A stretch of DNA of 64,000 nt from Paroedura picta (taxonomy: Eukaryota > Chordata > Lepidosauria > Squamata > Gekkonidae): contig NC_135371.1 of the NCBI RefSeq assembly GCF_049243985.1, positions 1,637,501-1,701,500 on the forward strand. The letters are read 5' to 3'. Position 1 is the first letter of the stretch. The number at the start of each line of letters is the position of its first letter. A program made the position numbers and the translations under genes. Shown in pieces: positions 34,141 through 46,800 of the stretch. Below the pieces are notes generated by a model that had not been told where the DNA came from, did not search any database, and saw only the letters and a program-made list of their open reading frames with translations.

Positions 34141-34605
34141 ATAGAGCCTGTCCAATAGGAGGAAACGGGGCCTTCTTGGTGGTGGCCCTCAGTGGTCCTG
34201 AGTCCCAGGTCCTTTGGGGAGGGTCCCCAACTCTTAAGGGGCAACCTGACTTCTTATATAAGGTTATAATCATTATAAGGTCCTGCCCTGGGATGGGAAC
34301 AATCTGGGGATTTGGGCGTGCAGCCCGACTTTTCGGAAGCGGATGGACTTCAATGCGATAGAATGCAATAGCAGCGGGGGTCAAACTGTGGCTCGCTAGA
34401 TTCCGTGGACTACAAGTCCCATGAGGCCCTGCCAGCATGGCCAGTTGTTAAAGGTTCTCCTTTAACTGAACATTTCCCAGAAAAGAAACATACAGTGGCT
34501 GACTCGCAATTTTTATGGTTACAAAAGATAAATCTAAAAAATGATTGCAACTGGAAGCTCCCCCCCCCAGGGTTTTAAGCTAAAAAACCCTTTGCCCCAG
34601 GGAGG

Positions 34606-34978
34606 TCAATTCTTCTTTTGATTTGTTTTTTTGTGTGGCTGTAAGCCCACTGGATCTTGAAACCTGAATAGGCTAATTTGTAGCTGGATCTTTAAATGGG
34701 GCAATTCTTCTTTTAGATTAGGAACACCTTGGCCTCCTTTCTCCTTCACATCTTGAAGTATTTTAAAAGCGACTCTTGGCCTTTTTCCACTCCAGATAAA
34801 TTTGTTAATCACTGATTGCCATTTTCTTAGCGTTTTCTCCTGGATCACTATTGGTAACATTTGGAACAAAAAGTTGAATTCTTCTTTTGATTTGTTTTTT
34901 TTTTTCTGTGGCTGTAAGCCCACTGGATCTTGAAACCTGAATAGGCTAATTTGTAGCTGGATCTTTAAATGGGGCAAA
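34606..34978 (-). mobile_element. L1 ORF2 fragment between direct repeats
   Basis: On the minus strand, 34703-34880 encodes FLFQMLPIVIQEKTLRKWQ and INKFIWSGKRPRVAFKIL, hallmark L1 ORF2 C-terminal phrases. It is flanked by two copies of about 100 bp (34606-34703 and 34875-34978) that begin AATTCTTCTTTTGATTTG. The B and E units have this 100-bp sequence once (about 16427 and 45351) and no L1 piece. Confidence 0.8.
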
Positions 34979-35317
34979 TTGAAATGCTAATCAGAGCTGC
35001 TCTTGTCAGGCTGAGTCCTTTTGGAAGTAAGGAATTCTTTCCTTCTGCAGTACTTTACTAGAGGTGTTCGGAAACCACCGGGAACCAAAGAATGCATTCA
35101 CTGAGGACATTGTTATTTACGACGGTTGGAGATAATAAAATCAGAGTCCAGCAGGGGCACTTTTAAGACCAACCAAGATCTATTCAGGGCTTGAGCTTTC
35201 AAGTGCCGGCCCTCATCCTCGGACGGCTGGCGATGTTTCTGTTTAATACCTTTGCATTGATTTTGATTTCTACATAATAGACATGCTATTTGAACATTAG
35301 AGTAAGTGAATAGGATA

Positions 35318-35791
35318 TTATACAAATACTATCATTTCTGTGAGGAACAAAACATATTTGTTTTCAGTAGTCTTCTCCCCTGTGTGGGTCCTTCGCTGGG
35401 CATAAAGAGTTGAGCTCCGACTGAAGCTTTTTCCACAGTCCATGCATCTGTATGGCTTCTCCCCTGTGTGGATTCTTTCATGAAGCTGAAGGCGTCTGCT
35501 GAGACGGAAACTCTTTCCACGCTCCAAGCATTTATATGGCTTTTCTCCTGCATGGACTCTTTGGTGGCGAATAAGGAGATGTCTGTGACTGAAGCATTTC
35601 CCGCGCACTGTGCACCGGTAGGGTTTCTCCCCTGAGTGGGATCTCTGATGTGAAGCGAGGCCTGACCTACCAGTGAAGCTCTTTCCACGCTGAAAGCACT
35701 TAATCGGTTTCTCCCCTGTGTGGGTTCTGTTGTGCACATTAAGTTGTACAGTGTTGGGAAAACTCTTTCCACATTCCATGCACCATTCCAT
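35318..35791 (-). pseudogene. Truncated zinc-finger fragment 2
   Basis: Same five-finger fragment as 16869-17342, more decayed. Fingers 2, 3 and 4 have Arg in place of the second zinc Cys (FQRGKS, CTVRGKC, CLERGKS), and finger 5 has Gln for a zinc His (LYAQRRTH). The frame remains open. It cannot fold as a normal array and no gene structure surrounds it. Confidence 0.8.
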
Positions 35792-35792
35792 G

Positions 35793-36940
35793 ATCTCCTG
35801 GAATTACAGTGCAGAGTCTGCATTTACTTTGTTTATTCCATTCTCAATCCTGTTGAATTCAGATCAATTTGAACTCGGGTCTTCCTCTCCCCCCCCCATT
35901 GAAACACAAAAGTATTCTGTACGTGGTTAGGGTAGTTCTGAAGGTGGGGGGAGCCAATCCTCTTTCTTTCTTTTCTTGAAGGGGGGGGAGGAGAGGAGCC
36001 AAGCAGGGAGCCTGTATCTTTTCTTGGAGGGAGGGGGGGAGAGGATTGAAGAAGACAGAGGAGGGAGAAAAAATCCAAGACCGACTGATATGGAAATTAG
36101 CAGCTTCTCCTTTAAGGCAAGCTTGTCACATGGCCACCTTTGGCCAATCAGGGCATCTCTACCATGGAGGTTCAAAACAGCCTGCTTTCCCAATCGGAAT
36201 CTTGAAATATTGAGTTCTAAAAGCACTCTAAGATATTGCACAATAAAGGTAGGGTCACTCTGGATCAATCCTTGCACACGTTTATTCTAATCCCAGAACG
36301 ATTCATTCCCTGCCGTCTACACAGAATGTGATTTCCATTTTGATTTGGGGCAATTTAAATTTTCCTTCTGCTTAAGGATTGATCCGGAGTGACCCTATCT
36401 TTAATGTGCGATATCTTCGATTGCTTTTAATGCTCAATATTTTAAGATTTAGATTGAGAAAGCAGGCTGTTTCGAATCTGGGCTCTCCTCCGTGGTAGAG
36501 ACGCTCTGATTGGCCAAAGGTGGCCATGTGACAAGCTTGCCTTAAAGGAGAAGCCCCTAATTTCTCTCAACTTCTGTCGGTCTTGGATTTTTTCTCCCTC
36601 CTCTGTCTTCTTCAATCCTCCCCCCCCCCAAGAAAAGAGAGGCTCCCTGCTTGGCTCCTTCCCCCCTTCTGAACTACCCTAACCACCTGTAGAACACTTT
36701 CCTGTTTCAATGGGGAGGGGGGGGATAGAGGCAGAGCCGAGTTCAAATCGATCTGAATTCAACAGGATTGACAATGGAATAAACAAAGTAAGTGCAGACT
36801 CTGGCCTTCTTGCTGCAGAAGGAAAATTTAAATTGCTCATAATCAAAATGGAAATCGCATTCTGTGTAGACGGCAGGAACTGAATCGACCTGGGATTGGA
36901 ATAGAAGCTCCGTGCAGTTTACACCCAGCTCCTCTAGAAA
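35793..36940. repeat. Snap-back repeat, second copy
   Basis: Duplicate of 17345-18500 with X at about 35808-36270, Y at 36271-36385, X' at 36375-36795 and Y' at 36815-36925. Confidence 0.7.
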
Positions 36941-38410
36941 ATGGAGGCTAGGGAGGGGGGGCTCTGTGGCATTGTACACACAAACCCTGAATTCATCCCC
37001 CAAACCTGAGTTTCCTAGCCTTTATATGCAAGACGTGGGCACCAGTGTGATTTGCTGTTTAAAAGAGAATCCATTTATTTAAAAAATAAATCAACGCCTA
37101 ATGGCCACCCCCTCCGAAAACACCACAAACCTGAAGACCTGTTGCCAGGAACGTGCTAGAAGTTAGGGTCAAAATGCTATGGTTGTCACCTGTTGCGTCA
37201 TTACCCCCGTGGAGGGCCAAGTCCTGAGACACCCCCTGGGTAGCACCACTTGCTTTAGTTAGGCAGATACAAGGGCAAAGCAGGGACTTTGGCTAAGCCG
37301 CCCTCCCTGTGAGGTAGAACTGCCATCCCCTCTGAACCTTGGCCCCTAGCCTCCAGGAACCTTGGCCTCTAGCCTCCCGGCCCCTGGAGTCTCAACCAAG
37401 CCCAGGGAAGAGAAACCTAACAAACTGCAAAGGCAGACACTGGGGGTGGATGGGGTGTCCCCTCATGGCACATTCAAGAAACAGGCAAGTATCAACAAAT
37501 ATTTTGATTTTATTTAAGGAGCACAAAAAGCCAGTTTAATACTAGCAGTGAACAAAATACGCCCATTCCTGCCATATTTGTAGCGAAGCACTTATGCTCA
37601 CAAGTGGAGCTTCAAAGTCCATAGAGCATGAGCAGAGTTCCACAGTTTCAGAGTGGTCAGACCGAAAGGGTCCAAAGGAACAGAGGGCCTCGTGACATGC
37701 AGGACAAAGTATGAAACAAAATGGGACTCCTTATGGAAGAGCCCCAAGTGGACCTTCCTCAGTAAAACCAACCCAATCCATATGCCAGTTATCAATTAGG
37801 CCCCCAGGGGCCTCCTCCGTGCCAGGGTAGCAGGCTGCTTTGCCACAGGAGTTGGCAGCTGTCCTTTCGCTAGGAGTGGGAGGCAAGAAGCACGCCAGCG
37901 GAGAGGAGAAATGCTCTTTCATGGATCACAATGAGCAGGCAGTTGCCATTCACAGGACAATATAGCTGTATCAATCCAGCATTCAGACACACCAAGCAAG
38001 GGAATCTCTCCAGCTATCTGGTGCTCCAGGGACAGCAGAGATGCAGATTTCAGCCAGAGCTTGGTCCCGGCCTGCATTGAAGCTCCCTGTGCCAAGCCCA
38101 TACCCCTCTCTTTATGCCTGAGTTTAAGCAGTAAACACGGTGGATGGATTGTGCCTGGCTCCCAGTTCCTCATTCCGAACACCTGTTCCAGTAGCAAAGA
38201 CAACAGCAGGTGAACCCAGCCCAGCCCAGGACCCTCCTTAACGTGCTGCAGCTGTCAATCCTCCCCAATTGCAGGGAATTTGGGCAAACATGTTTTTGAG
38301 AGACACAGAGAGAGACTGCTTGTGATTCAGCAAAAGCAGCACAGCAAAATCTCATTTCTAAGGCAAGAAAAGGAATATCATATCACACATCATATATATA
38401 TATATATATA
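36941..38410. other. Duplicated non-coding block, no gene seen
   Basis: Copy of 18501-20020. It carries small deletions (near 37370-37420) and a longer (TA)n stretch at about 38390-38410. Confidence 0.55.
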
Positions 38411-38690
38411 GAAATAAAAAAGGAATCACAAGATAATGTAATAGTCCTCTCTGTATTATTAATAAAAGTCCACTTTATGAAATCCTCAGAATGTGATGAG
38501 CATTTGCCAATATGATATAAATTACTATACCAAAACATCCTTGGAAGAGCAACCACTGATGAAGATACACAGAAAGCAGGCTATTAGGATCCCATTTTGG
38601 TTGACTCTTTATCATTATTTGGATTTTTACTAATAATACAGAGAGGACTATTACATTATCTTACCTTGTGATTCCCTTTTTTTTCTTCTG
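38411..38690. repeat. Inverted repeat, second copy
   Basis: Duplicate of 20021-20306 with the same AAGATAATGTAATAGTCCTC arms. Confidence 0.6.
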
Positions 38691-38734
38691 AGTTCATATT
38701 GAGGAATCTATGGTTATATATTTGATAGGAGAAC

Positions 38735-39045
38735 AAACCGGTCAGTCCTAGAAGAGATAAGCCCAGCCTGCTCCTGAGAAGGCCAGATCCTGAAGATGAA
38801 ACTCAAATACTTTGGCCACCTCATGAGAAGGAAGGAAGGACTCCCTGGAGAAGAGCCTAATGCTGGGAGCGATCTAGGGCAAAAGAAGAAGGGGGAGACA
38901 GAGAATGAGGTGGCTGGATGGAGTCACTGAAGCAGTCGGTGCAAACTTAAATGGACTCCGGGGAATGGTAGAGGACAGGAAGGCCTGGAGGATCATTGTC
39001 CATGGGGTCGCGATGGGTCGGACACGACCTCGCACCTAACAACAA
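38735..39045 (+). mobile_element. BovB (RTE) LINE 3' end, second copy
   Basis: Same ORF2 C-terminal relic as 20351-20655, ending GGTCGGACACGACCTCGC and ACAACAA. A few small indels distinguish it. It was duplicated with the unit, not inserted separately. Confidence 0.85.
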
Positions 39046-39380
39046 ATATATATCTATATATATAGATATATTGATATATATATTGATATGATATGATATA
39101 TGATATGATGTGAGAAAAGACAAGGCCTGCCACTAAACTCGTAACAATATCTTCCACATCTCTGCACACACACAAGCTAGTTTAATAACCTATCAGGGGC
39201 TTAGCCGAAAAAGCTGACTGCGCTGTGACCCACCCAAAGAGGTCAGTTTCTCAGAAAATTAATTGGCAACCGCAGGAGATGATGAGACCTCTTGTCTTCC
39301 AGCAGTCCATGGAGGCCCAGCACCTGAGCTTCAAGGATCCAGGTGCAGAAGCTCCAAGGACCATCCCATCTGAGGCTCAT

Positions 39381-39383
<3 letters not shown>

Positions 39384-39433
<50 letters not shown>
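39384..39433 (+). repeat. (GA)n microsatellite
   Basis: About 24 GA units just 3' of the gene E stop. The gene C counterpart near 21095-21120 has only about 12 imperfect units. Confidence 0.95.
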
Positions 39434-39434
<1 letters not shown>

Positions 39435-39519
39435 TCTTTTTCACTCCTCCTTGTGAGCTCTTTGATGGGATTCCAAAATCAGATCTCCATCTGAATCTTT
39501 TCCCACCGTCCGTGCACCT

Positions 39520-42500
39520 CTATTTCTTCTCTCTGGTGTGGACTGTATTGTGATGTGTAAGCTGTTTACCCATGGAAAACCCCTTTCCACACTGAAAGCA
39601 TTGAAACGGTTTCTCCCCTGTGTGGGATCTTCGATGGGCATAAAGAGTTGAGTTTTGACTGAAGCTTTTTCCACAGTCCATGCATTTGTATGGCTTCTCC
39701 CCTGTGTGGATTCTTTCATGAAACTTAAGGCGTCTGCTGAGACGGAAACTCTTTCCACACTCCAAGCATTTATATGGCTTTTCTCCTGTATGGACTCTTT
39801 GGTGACGAATAAGGAGATGTCTGTGACTGAAGCATTTCCCGCACACTGTGCACCGGTAGGGTTTCTCCCCTGAGTGGGATCTCCGATGTGAAGCGAGGCC
39901 TGACCTACCAGTGAAGCTCTTTCCACACTGAAAGCATTTAAACGGTTTCTCCCCTGTGTGGGTTCTGTTGTGCACATTAAGTTGTGCATGGCTGACAAAA
40001 CCCTTTCCACATTCCATGCATTTATATGGCTTCTCTCCTGTGTGGGATCTTCGATGGGTATTAAGACTTGATCTCTGGCTGAAGCTTTTCCCACAATGCA
40101 GGCATTCATATGGCTTCTCCCCTGTGTGGATTCTGTTGTGCATATTAAGTGTTACACTGTCGACAAAACTCTTTCCACATTCCATGCATTTATATGGCTT
40201 CTCTCCTGTGTGGGATCTCTGGTGGGTATTAAGACTTGAGCTCTGGCTGAAGCTTTTCCCGCAATCCAGGCATTCAAATGGCTTCTCCCCTGTATGGATT
40301 CTTTCATGATAGTTAAGGGACGTTCTAATACGGAAACTCTTTCCGCACTCCAAGCATTTATATGGCTTCTCTCCTGTGTGGATTCTTTGGTGTTCTTTCA
40401 GGTGGGAGCTCTGAGTGAAGCCTTTCCCACACTCCTGGCATTTATAGGGTTTCTCTCCGGAATGGACTCTTCGGTGGGACGTGAGGTGTGGCCTCTGACT
40501 GAAGCATTTTCCACACACTGTGCACCGGTAGGGTTTCTCCCCCGAGTGGGTCCTCTGGTGTGAAGTGAGGGATGCAGTCCAACTGAAGGTCTTCCCACAC
40601 ACCAGGCACTCGTAGGGCTTCTCCTTGGTGTGGATTCGCTTATGGGAACTGAGGCTTGTGCTGAGAGAGAACTTCTTTCCGCACACCAAGCACTGATACG
40701 GCTTCTCTTCGGAGTGGATCTTCTGATGCACAGTCAGGGCTGAACTCCAGTGGAAGCTTTTCCCGCAATCCAGGCATTCAAATGGCTTCTCCCCTGTATG
40801 GATTCTTTCATGATAGTTAAGGGACGTTCTAATACGGAAACTCTTTCCGCACTCCAAGCATTTATATGGCTTCTCTCCTGTGTGGATTCTTCGGTGCTCC
40901 TTCAGGTGGGAGCTCTGAGTGAAGCCTTTCCCACACTCCTGGCATTTATAGGGTTTCTCTCCAGAATGGACTCTTCGGTGGGAACTGAGTTGTGAACTCT
41001 GAATAAAGCATTTCCCACACACCATGCACTGGTAGGGTTTCTCCTCTGAATGGGTCCTCTGGTGTGAGGTTAGAGCTGCATTACCCTTGAATGTCTTGCC
41101 GCACTCTGAGCACCGGCAGGGTTTTCGCCCCGTGTGGCTTCTTTGTTGAGAACTAAGGCTCAGACCAAAACTGTTTTCTCTCCCTGGACTCTCGGATGGC
41201 TCCTCCCTCAAATGGAGTCTCTGATGAGCAGTGAGGCTTACGAGCCTCCCGAAACCCTTCCCACATTCAGCGCAGTTGTACGTTTCCTCCCCTGCCTGGA
41301 TTCTCTGATGGGAAGAAGAGCCGGTTTCCCACTTCAATACTTTATCCCTCCTCCTTCCTTTGCGATATTCCTCCTGGGCTGGACTTGCAAGGAGGACGCC
41401 GGCCTGGAGAACCACCACAGACTCAGTCCCGGACTTCTCGGCTTGGCTTTCTCCCTCCCTCTTTGGCTGTTCTGGATTCCAGGGAGGCTCTTCCTCCCCT
41501 CCACAGCTGCTCATGACGAGAGAGACCGCCCATCGCTCGCTGTAGTTCCCATCGTCCCCTCCACGGCCTGGTGGGAGGAACAAAGACTCCTGGTCAGAAG
41601 GGAAGAGAAGACTCTGAGCTGCTGACATAACAGAGCTTACTTTTCTGCAGAGTTAAGGCTGACCAAGCTCTTTTCTCCATTTTCATTTCCTGAGCCGGAA
41701 GGGCCACTCCTGCCTTCAGCCCCCAGCAGGATCCTGAATGTGACCTTGGGCTGACCTCTATGTCCCCAGGGGACAGGTGTTGCCCACCAGGCATTTTAAA
41801 TCTCCACCAGGCGGGGCAGCCAGCCCCTTAACTACCAGCATCCCACCTAGCTAAAGTGATTCAAGTAACCATCACTTCCAGACTAGACTACTGCAGGTCG
41901 CTCTAGACAGGGCTGCCCCTGAGGCTGCTTCAGCAGCTTCAACTGGTTCAGAAGGCCCAGTGGAGAGGCCCAGTGGAAAGCACGCATCCCACCAGTGCTC
42001 TCTCCGCTGCACGAGCTCCAGACTGAGGACCGAATCCGGTTCAATGTTCTGGTGATGGACTTTAAAGTCCTAAACCGCCTGAGACTGTTGGGCCTGGGAG
42101 GCCACCTCCTCCGCTATGGGCCCCAAAGGAAATGCAGATCTAGGAAGCCCAATTTGGTCAGGGCCCCCGGCCCCAAAAATGTTAAACTGGGCTCTCCCGG
42201 GTGAGGTGAGGGCCCTGCCCGACCGAGGACAACTCTGCAGCGCCCGTAAAATGGGGCTGTTCCACCAGGCCTCTGGCTGAGCCCAGAGACAGCGCTTGAA
42301 ATCTGGCCTCCTGCCCCCAAACTCCATCCCACAGCCAGACTCCCTTTCCCCTCCCCAGTCCCCGCTCTCCTCCGCAAGAGAGGGGGCAGCACAGCTAATC
42401 TAACTCTGAATCATGCTATATAATCATTGCATATTTATTTTATTTATTCATTTATTTATATTTGTATACCGCCCTCCCCGAAGGCGATCGGCAGGTTATA

Positions 42501-43649
42501 GATAATTTTTAAAATTATTCTTACTAATTAATGCCTTAGGAGCAAAAACCCCTCTACTTGAGCAAGACAAAAGAGATCCTTACCCAGCCAGGCCACGTTT
42601 CCGTAGTTCTCCACCATGACTTCTCTGTACAAGGCTCTCTGGTCCGGATTCAGCAGCACCCACTCGGCATTCGTGAAGCGCACCGCCACCTCCTCAAAGG
42701 AAACTGGACACTGGGAAAGAAGGGAGACATTTCCTCCTCACAAGGAATCCACTTGCTCCTGTGCAAATATTCTTTTGCTCACAACACTTCTTTTGCTTAG
42801 GCAGCCTTGTGCTGAAAGAGGCTCTTGGTCCCTCAAGGACAGTTCTCGCCCGTCCAGCCAGCAGGGGCTCACCTGGGATTGAACCGGGGGCCTTCTGCAC
42901 ACCAGGCAGGCGCTCTACCTGGGAGGCACAGACCCTCCTCTTCACCCAGGACCCTCCTCCCAGGCTCTTGGTACCCAAAAAGGGAGTTCTACCTTCAAGG
43001 AACCCCCCAAGGAGAACAAGAGAGCCTGGCTGGGGGTTTTAAATGATAGCCCTCTTTAAATATTTGAAAGGTTGTCACTTGGAGGAGGGCAGGATGCTGT
43101 TCCCGTTGGCTGCAGAGGAGAGGACACGCAGTAATGGGTTTAAACTTCAAGTACAACGATATAGGCTAGATATCAGGAAAACATTTTTCACAGTCAGAGT
43201 AGTTCAGCAGTGGAATAGGCTGCCTAAGGAGGTGGTGAGCTCCCCCTCACTGGAAGTCTTCAAGCAAAGGTTGGATACACACTTTTCTTGGATGCTTTAG
43301 GATACTTAGGGCTGATCCTGTGTTGAGCAGCGGGTTGGACTAGATGGCCTCTATGGCCCCTTCCAACTCCATGATTTTACAGGCACCCCCAGTGTCCATT
43401 TGACGGAGCTCCCGGCCTCCCGAGCAGGCGGCTGGCTTCCCTTGCCGTGCTCAGAAAGCCCAGGAAAGACCTTTTATTCATTACTGAAGCAGAAGAGGCC
43501 CTCTTTGTCTCAGGACAAAAGAGAAGTCCCAAATCTCCAGGCCAAAAGGAAATGGCTCCCTCCAGGTGGGGGAGGGGGAGGGGTGGGGGAGGCCCGGGGC
43601 TTCTCTTCGCAGGTGAGCCGTCCCTGTCCCTTACCTGAGCCGGCCGCAT
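39520..43649 (-). CDS. Gene E: KRAB-A zinc-finger protein, mosaic 20 fingers
   Basis: Predicted nuclear KRAB-ZNF of 729 aa. Coding exons are 43649-43635 (MRPAQ; exon from about 43705), 42710-42584 ([19 protein letters not shown]) and 41567-39520. No KRAB-B exon. It has the same length as gene C but a different array: after finger 2 (KGNAALTSH) it goes to IQSSQ, TQSSH, RIRTS, then HWSSA, SLSTS, SWTAS and SQRPH, then TQSSH and RIRTS again, and on to VDSVT, SQRSS, VSHAQ, TGRSG, SHRHL, RLSRR, SQNST and SMGKQ. The HWSSA-SLSTS-SWTAS block, including its TKEKP linker, matches gene G rather than B, C or D. There are 20 canonical fingers and one decayed finger. It is the duplicate partner of gene C. 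Confidence 0.88.
41800..42490 (+). mobile_element. L2-like LINE fragment in gene E intron
   Basis: Orthologous to 31290-31960 (CACTTCCAGACTAGACTACT, CTGCACGAGCTCCAGACTGA). A TTTATTTATTTATATTTG stretch near 42430 joins a short foreign tail (CCGCCCTCCCCGAAGGC). Confidence 0.65.
42865..42960 (-). mobile_element. tRNA-derived SINE relic, gene E intron
   Basis: Same as 32600-32695 (GGGATTGAACCGGGGGCCTT). Confidence 0.6.
43045..43372 (+). mobile_element. CR1-like LINE 3' fragment, gene E intron
   Basis: Orthologous to 14400 and 32780. The frame reads [13 protein letters not shown] and [20 protein letters not shown]. Confidence 0.8.
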
Positions 43650-43829
43650 CGTCGGTGTTTCCGCTCCACCCCAAGGGGGAGAAGGTCCGGACCCCGACTC
43701 TTCCGCTGCCGGGAGGGAGAAGGGCAAACTGAGACCAGCAAAGTTGTATTCGAGGTTTTCGCCTTCCTTCCTTCCTTCCTTCCTTGAGAGGGGCCTCTTC
43801 TTCCCCAAAGTGGCTCAGAGGGCATGCAC

Positions 43830-44335
43830 CTGCGGGGGGGGGGGAGGCCCCTCCTTCCCTCCCCAGGCGGCATTCGGTGGGGCAGGATTCGCACTCCCTC
43901 CCCTTCCCCTGGCCTCCCCCCTCCTCCTCCCCCTCCCCCCAGAAAATGACTCCTCCATGCCCCCCCCAAAGCCCCAACGCAGGGGTTTTTGGGGTCTCTG
44001 CCCCTGGATTCCCTCCCCCAGCCCCGCTCCGACCAGGCTGCGCGCCCTCTGGCAATGCGGGGGTCCCCGTCCCCCGGGCGTCTCCCGGGCGTCTCCCGGC
44101 TTCCTTCTCCCGGAGGACCCAGGCGGCTGCAAGCCCCCAGCGCGCCCCCCCTCCCCCCTGCACCGACCTCCCCTTGGGGGTCCCGCCGCCGCCCCCTTTG
44201 CTCCCGCCGCCTTCGGGCGCCTGCCTGGACTGGCCCTGCCCGGCCCACCCGCTCCCCCGCCTGCCTGCCTGCCTGGGCGCAGGGAACTCTGGGACTCGTA
44301 GTCCAGGGGGGCCACCCCCAAGAGAGCCCTGCCGT
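43830..44335 (-). promoter_or_regulatory. CpG-rich promoter candidate of gene E
   Basis: Orthologous to the gene B and D islands, with ACTACGAGTCCCAGAGTTCC on the minus strand at 44283-44304. A second copy of the core (ACTACAATTCCCATGAGG, plus strand) lies about 65 bp upstream at 44370-44387, in a MITE-like arm. Confidence 0.65.
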
Positions 44336-44514
44336 TCTACCGCCCGGGGGCTCTCCAGACGCCCTTGGACTACAATTCCCATGAGGCCCCGCCAGCCTGC
44401 CCATACAAGAACACCAGATACAAATACAAGTATAAACATTATTCTTTCAACCAGGGGATAAAAACCCTGTAAAGTGGAAAGCCTTCATTGGCTTCTGATG
44501 AAGATCGTAGAGAT

Positions 44515-44605
44515 TCAGGGCTGACCAACACGTGCTGGCAGGGGCTCATGGGAATTGTAGTCCATGCACATCTGGAGGGCCGCAGTTTGACGACCCCTGG
44601 GATAG
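44515..44605. mobile_element. Old half-copy of the palindromic MITE
   Basis: Orthologous to 15871 and 34055. Confidence 0.65.
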
Positions 44606-44691
44606 AGCCTGTCCAATAGGAGGAAACGGCGCTTTCTTGGTGGTGGCCCTCAGTGGTCCCCCTGAGTCCCTGGTCCTTGAGGGGCAATTGA

Positions 44692-44972
44692 AGACGAAGA
44701 AGAAGAAGGTTCTTATATGCCGCTTTTCCCTACCCGAAGGAGGCTCAAAGCGGCTTACAGTCGCCTTCCCTTCCTCTCCCCACAACAGACACCCTGTGGG
44801 GTGGGTGAGGCTGAGAAAGCCCTGATATCACTGCCCGGTCAGAACAGTTTTATCAGTGCCATGGCGAGCCCAAGGTCACCCAGCTGGTTCCATATGTGGG
44901 AGTGCAGAATTGAACCCGGCATGCCAGATTAGAAGTCCGCACTCCTAGCCACTACACCAACCAGGCTCTCTT
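44692..44972 (-). mobile_element. CORE-SINE, near full length, E unit only
   Basis: Minus strand: tRNA-like head TTGGTGTAGTGGCTAGGAGT (A box), GGGTTCAATTC (B box), the CORE-like CTGGGTGACCTTGGGC, then CAGGGTGTCTGTTGTGGGGA and a 3' end with GCGGCATATAAGAACC and a TTC run. The B and D units run straight from GCAATTG-type sequence into the flank without it. Confidence 0.85.
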
Positions 44973-45114
44973 TAAGACCTTGGTGAAAATCAGGGCAACC
45001 TGGCAATATAAGGTTATAATCATTATAAGGACTTGCCCTGGGTTGGGAAAAATCTGGGGATTTGGGCGTGCAGCCTGACTGTTCGGAAGCGGATGGACTT
45101 CAGTGAGATAGAAT

Positions 45115-45195
45115 GCCAAAGCAGCGGGGGTCAAACTGTGGCTCGCTAGATTCCGTGGACTACAAGTACCATGAGGCCCTGCCAGCATGGCCAGT
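45115..45195. mobile_element. MITE-like single arm
   Basis: GGGGGTCAAACTGTGGCTCG followed by GTGGACTACAAGTACCATGA. Copies are at 16185-16262 and 34370-34445. Confidence 0.55.
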
Positions 45196-45785
45196 TGTTA
45201 AAGGTTCTCCTTTAACCAAACATTTCCCAGAAAAGAAACATACAGTGGCTGACTCGCAATTTTTCGGGTTACAACAGATATACCTTAAAAATTATTGCAA
45301 CTGGAAGCTCCCACCCCATTTTTAAGCTACAAATCCTGTGCCCCAAAGGTGAATTCTTCTTTTGATTTGTTTTTTTGTTGCTGTTTAACCCCATTGGATC
45401 TTGAAACCTGAATAGGCTAATTTGTAGCTGGATCTTTAAATGGGGCAAATTGAAATGCTAATCAGAGCTGCTCTTGTCAGGCTGAGTCCTTTTGGAAGTA
45501 AGGAATTCTTTCCTTCTGCAGTACTTTACTAGAGGTGTTCGGAAACCACCGGGAACCAAAGAATGCATTCACTGAGGACATTGTTATTTACGACGGTTGG
45601 AGATAATAAAATCAGCGCCCAGGAGCCCTTTTAAGACCAACCAAGATCTATTCAGGGCTTGGGCTTTCGAGTGCAGGCCCTCTTCCTCGGACGGCTGGCG
45701 ATGTTTCTGTTTAATACCTTTGCATTGATTTTGATTTCTACATAACAGACATGCTATTTGAACATTAGAGTAAGTGAATAGGACA

Positions 45786-46405
<620 letters not shown>

Positions 46406-46499
46406 CTGAAGAAAAAGTGGTGAAAATGTTGGGCACATTCATCACTTCTTGCAGCAGTGAATTCCATAAGTGATCACACTCTTCTCCAGGAAAGTGGCT

Positions 46500-46800
46500 T
46501 AGAAGAAGAAGGAGAAGAAGAGCTGGTTCTTAGATGCCGCTTTTCCCTACCCGAAGGAGTCTCAAAGCGGCTTCCAGTCGCCTTCCCTTTCCTCTCCCCA
46601 CAACAGACACCCTGTGAGGGAGGGGAGGCTGAGAGAGCCCTGAGATTACTGAAGAAGGAGAAGAAGAGTTGGTTCTTAGATGCCGCTTTTCCCTACCCAA
46701 AGGAGGCTCAAAGCGGCTTACAGTCGCCTCCCCTTTCCTCTTCCCACAACAGACACCCTGTGGGGTGGGTGAGGCTGAGAGAGCCTCAGAAGCAGATCCC
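46500..46800 (-). mobile_element. Two adjacent CORE-SINE 3' parts
   Basis: Copies at 46500-46650 and 46655-46800 both read ATGCCGCTTTTCCCTACCC, CAAAGCGGCTT and CACAACAGACACCCTGTG. Neither keeps the tRNA-like head. Confidence 0.7.
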
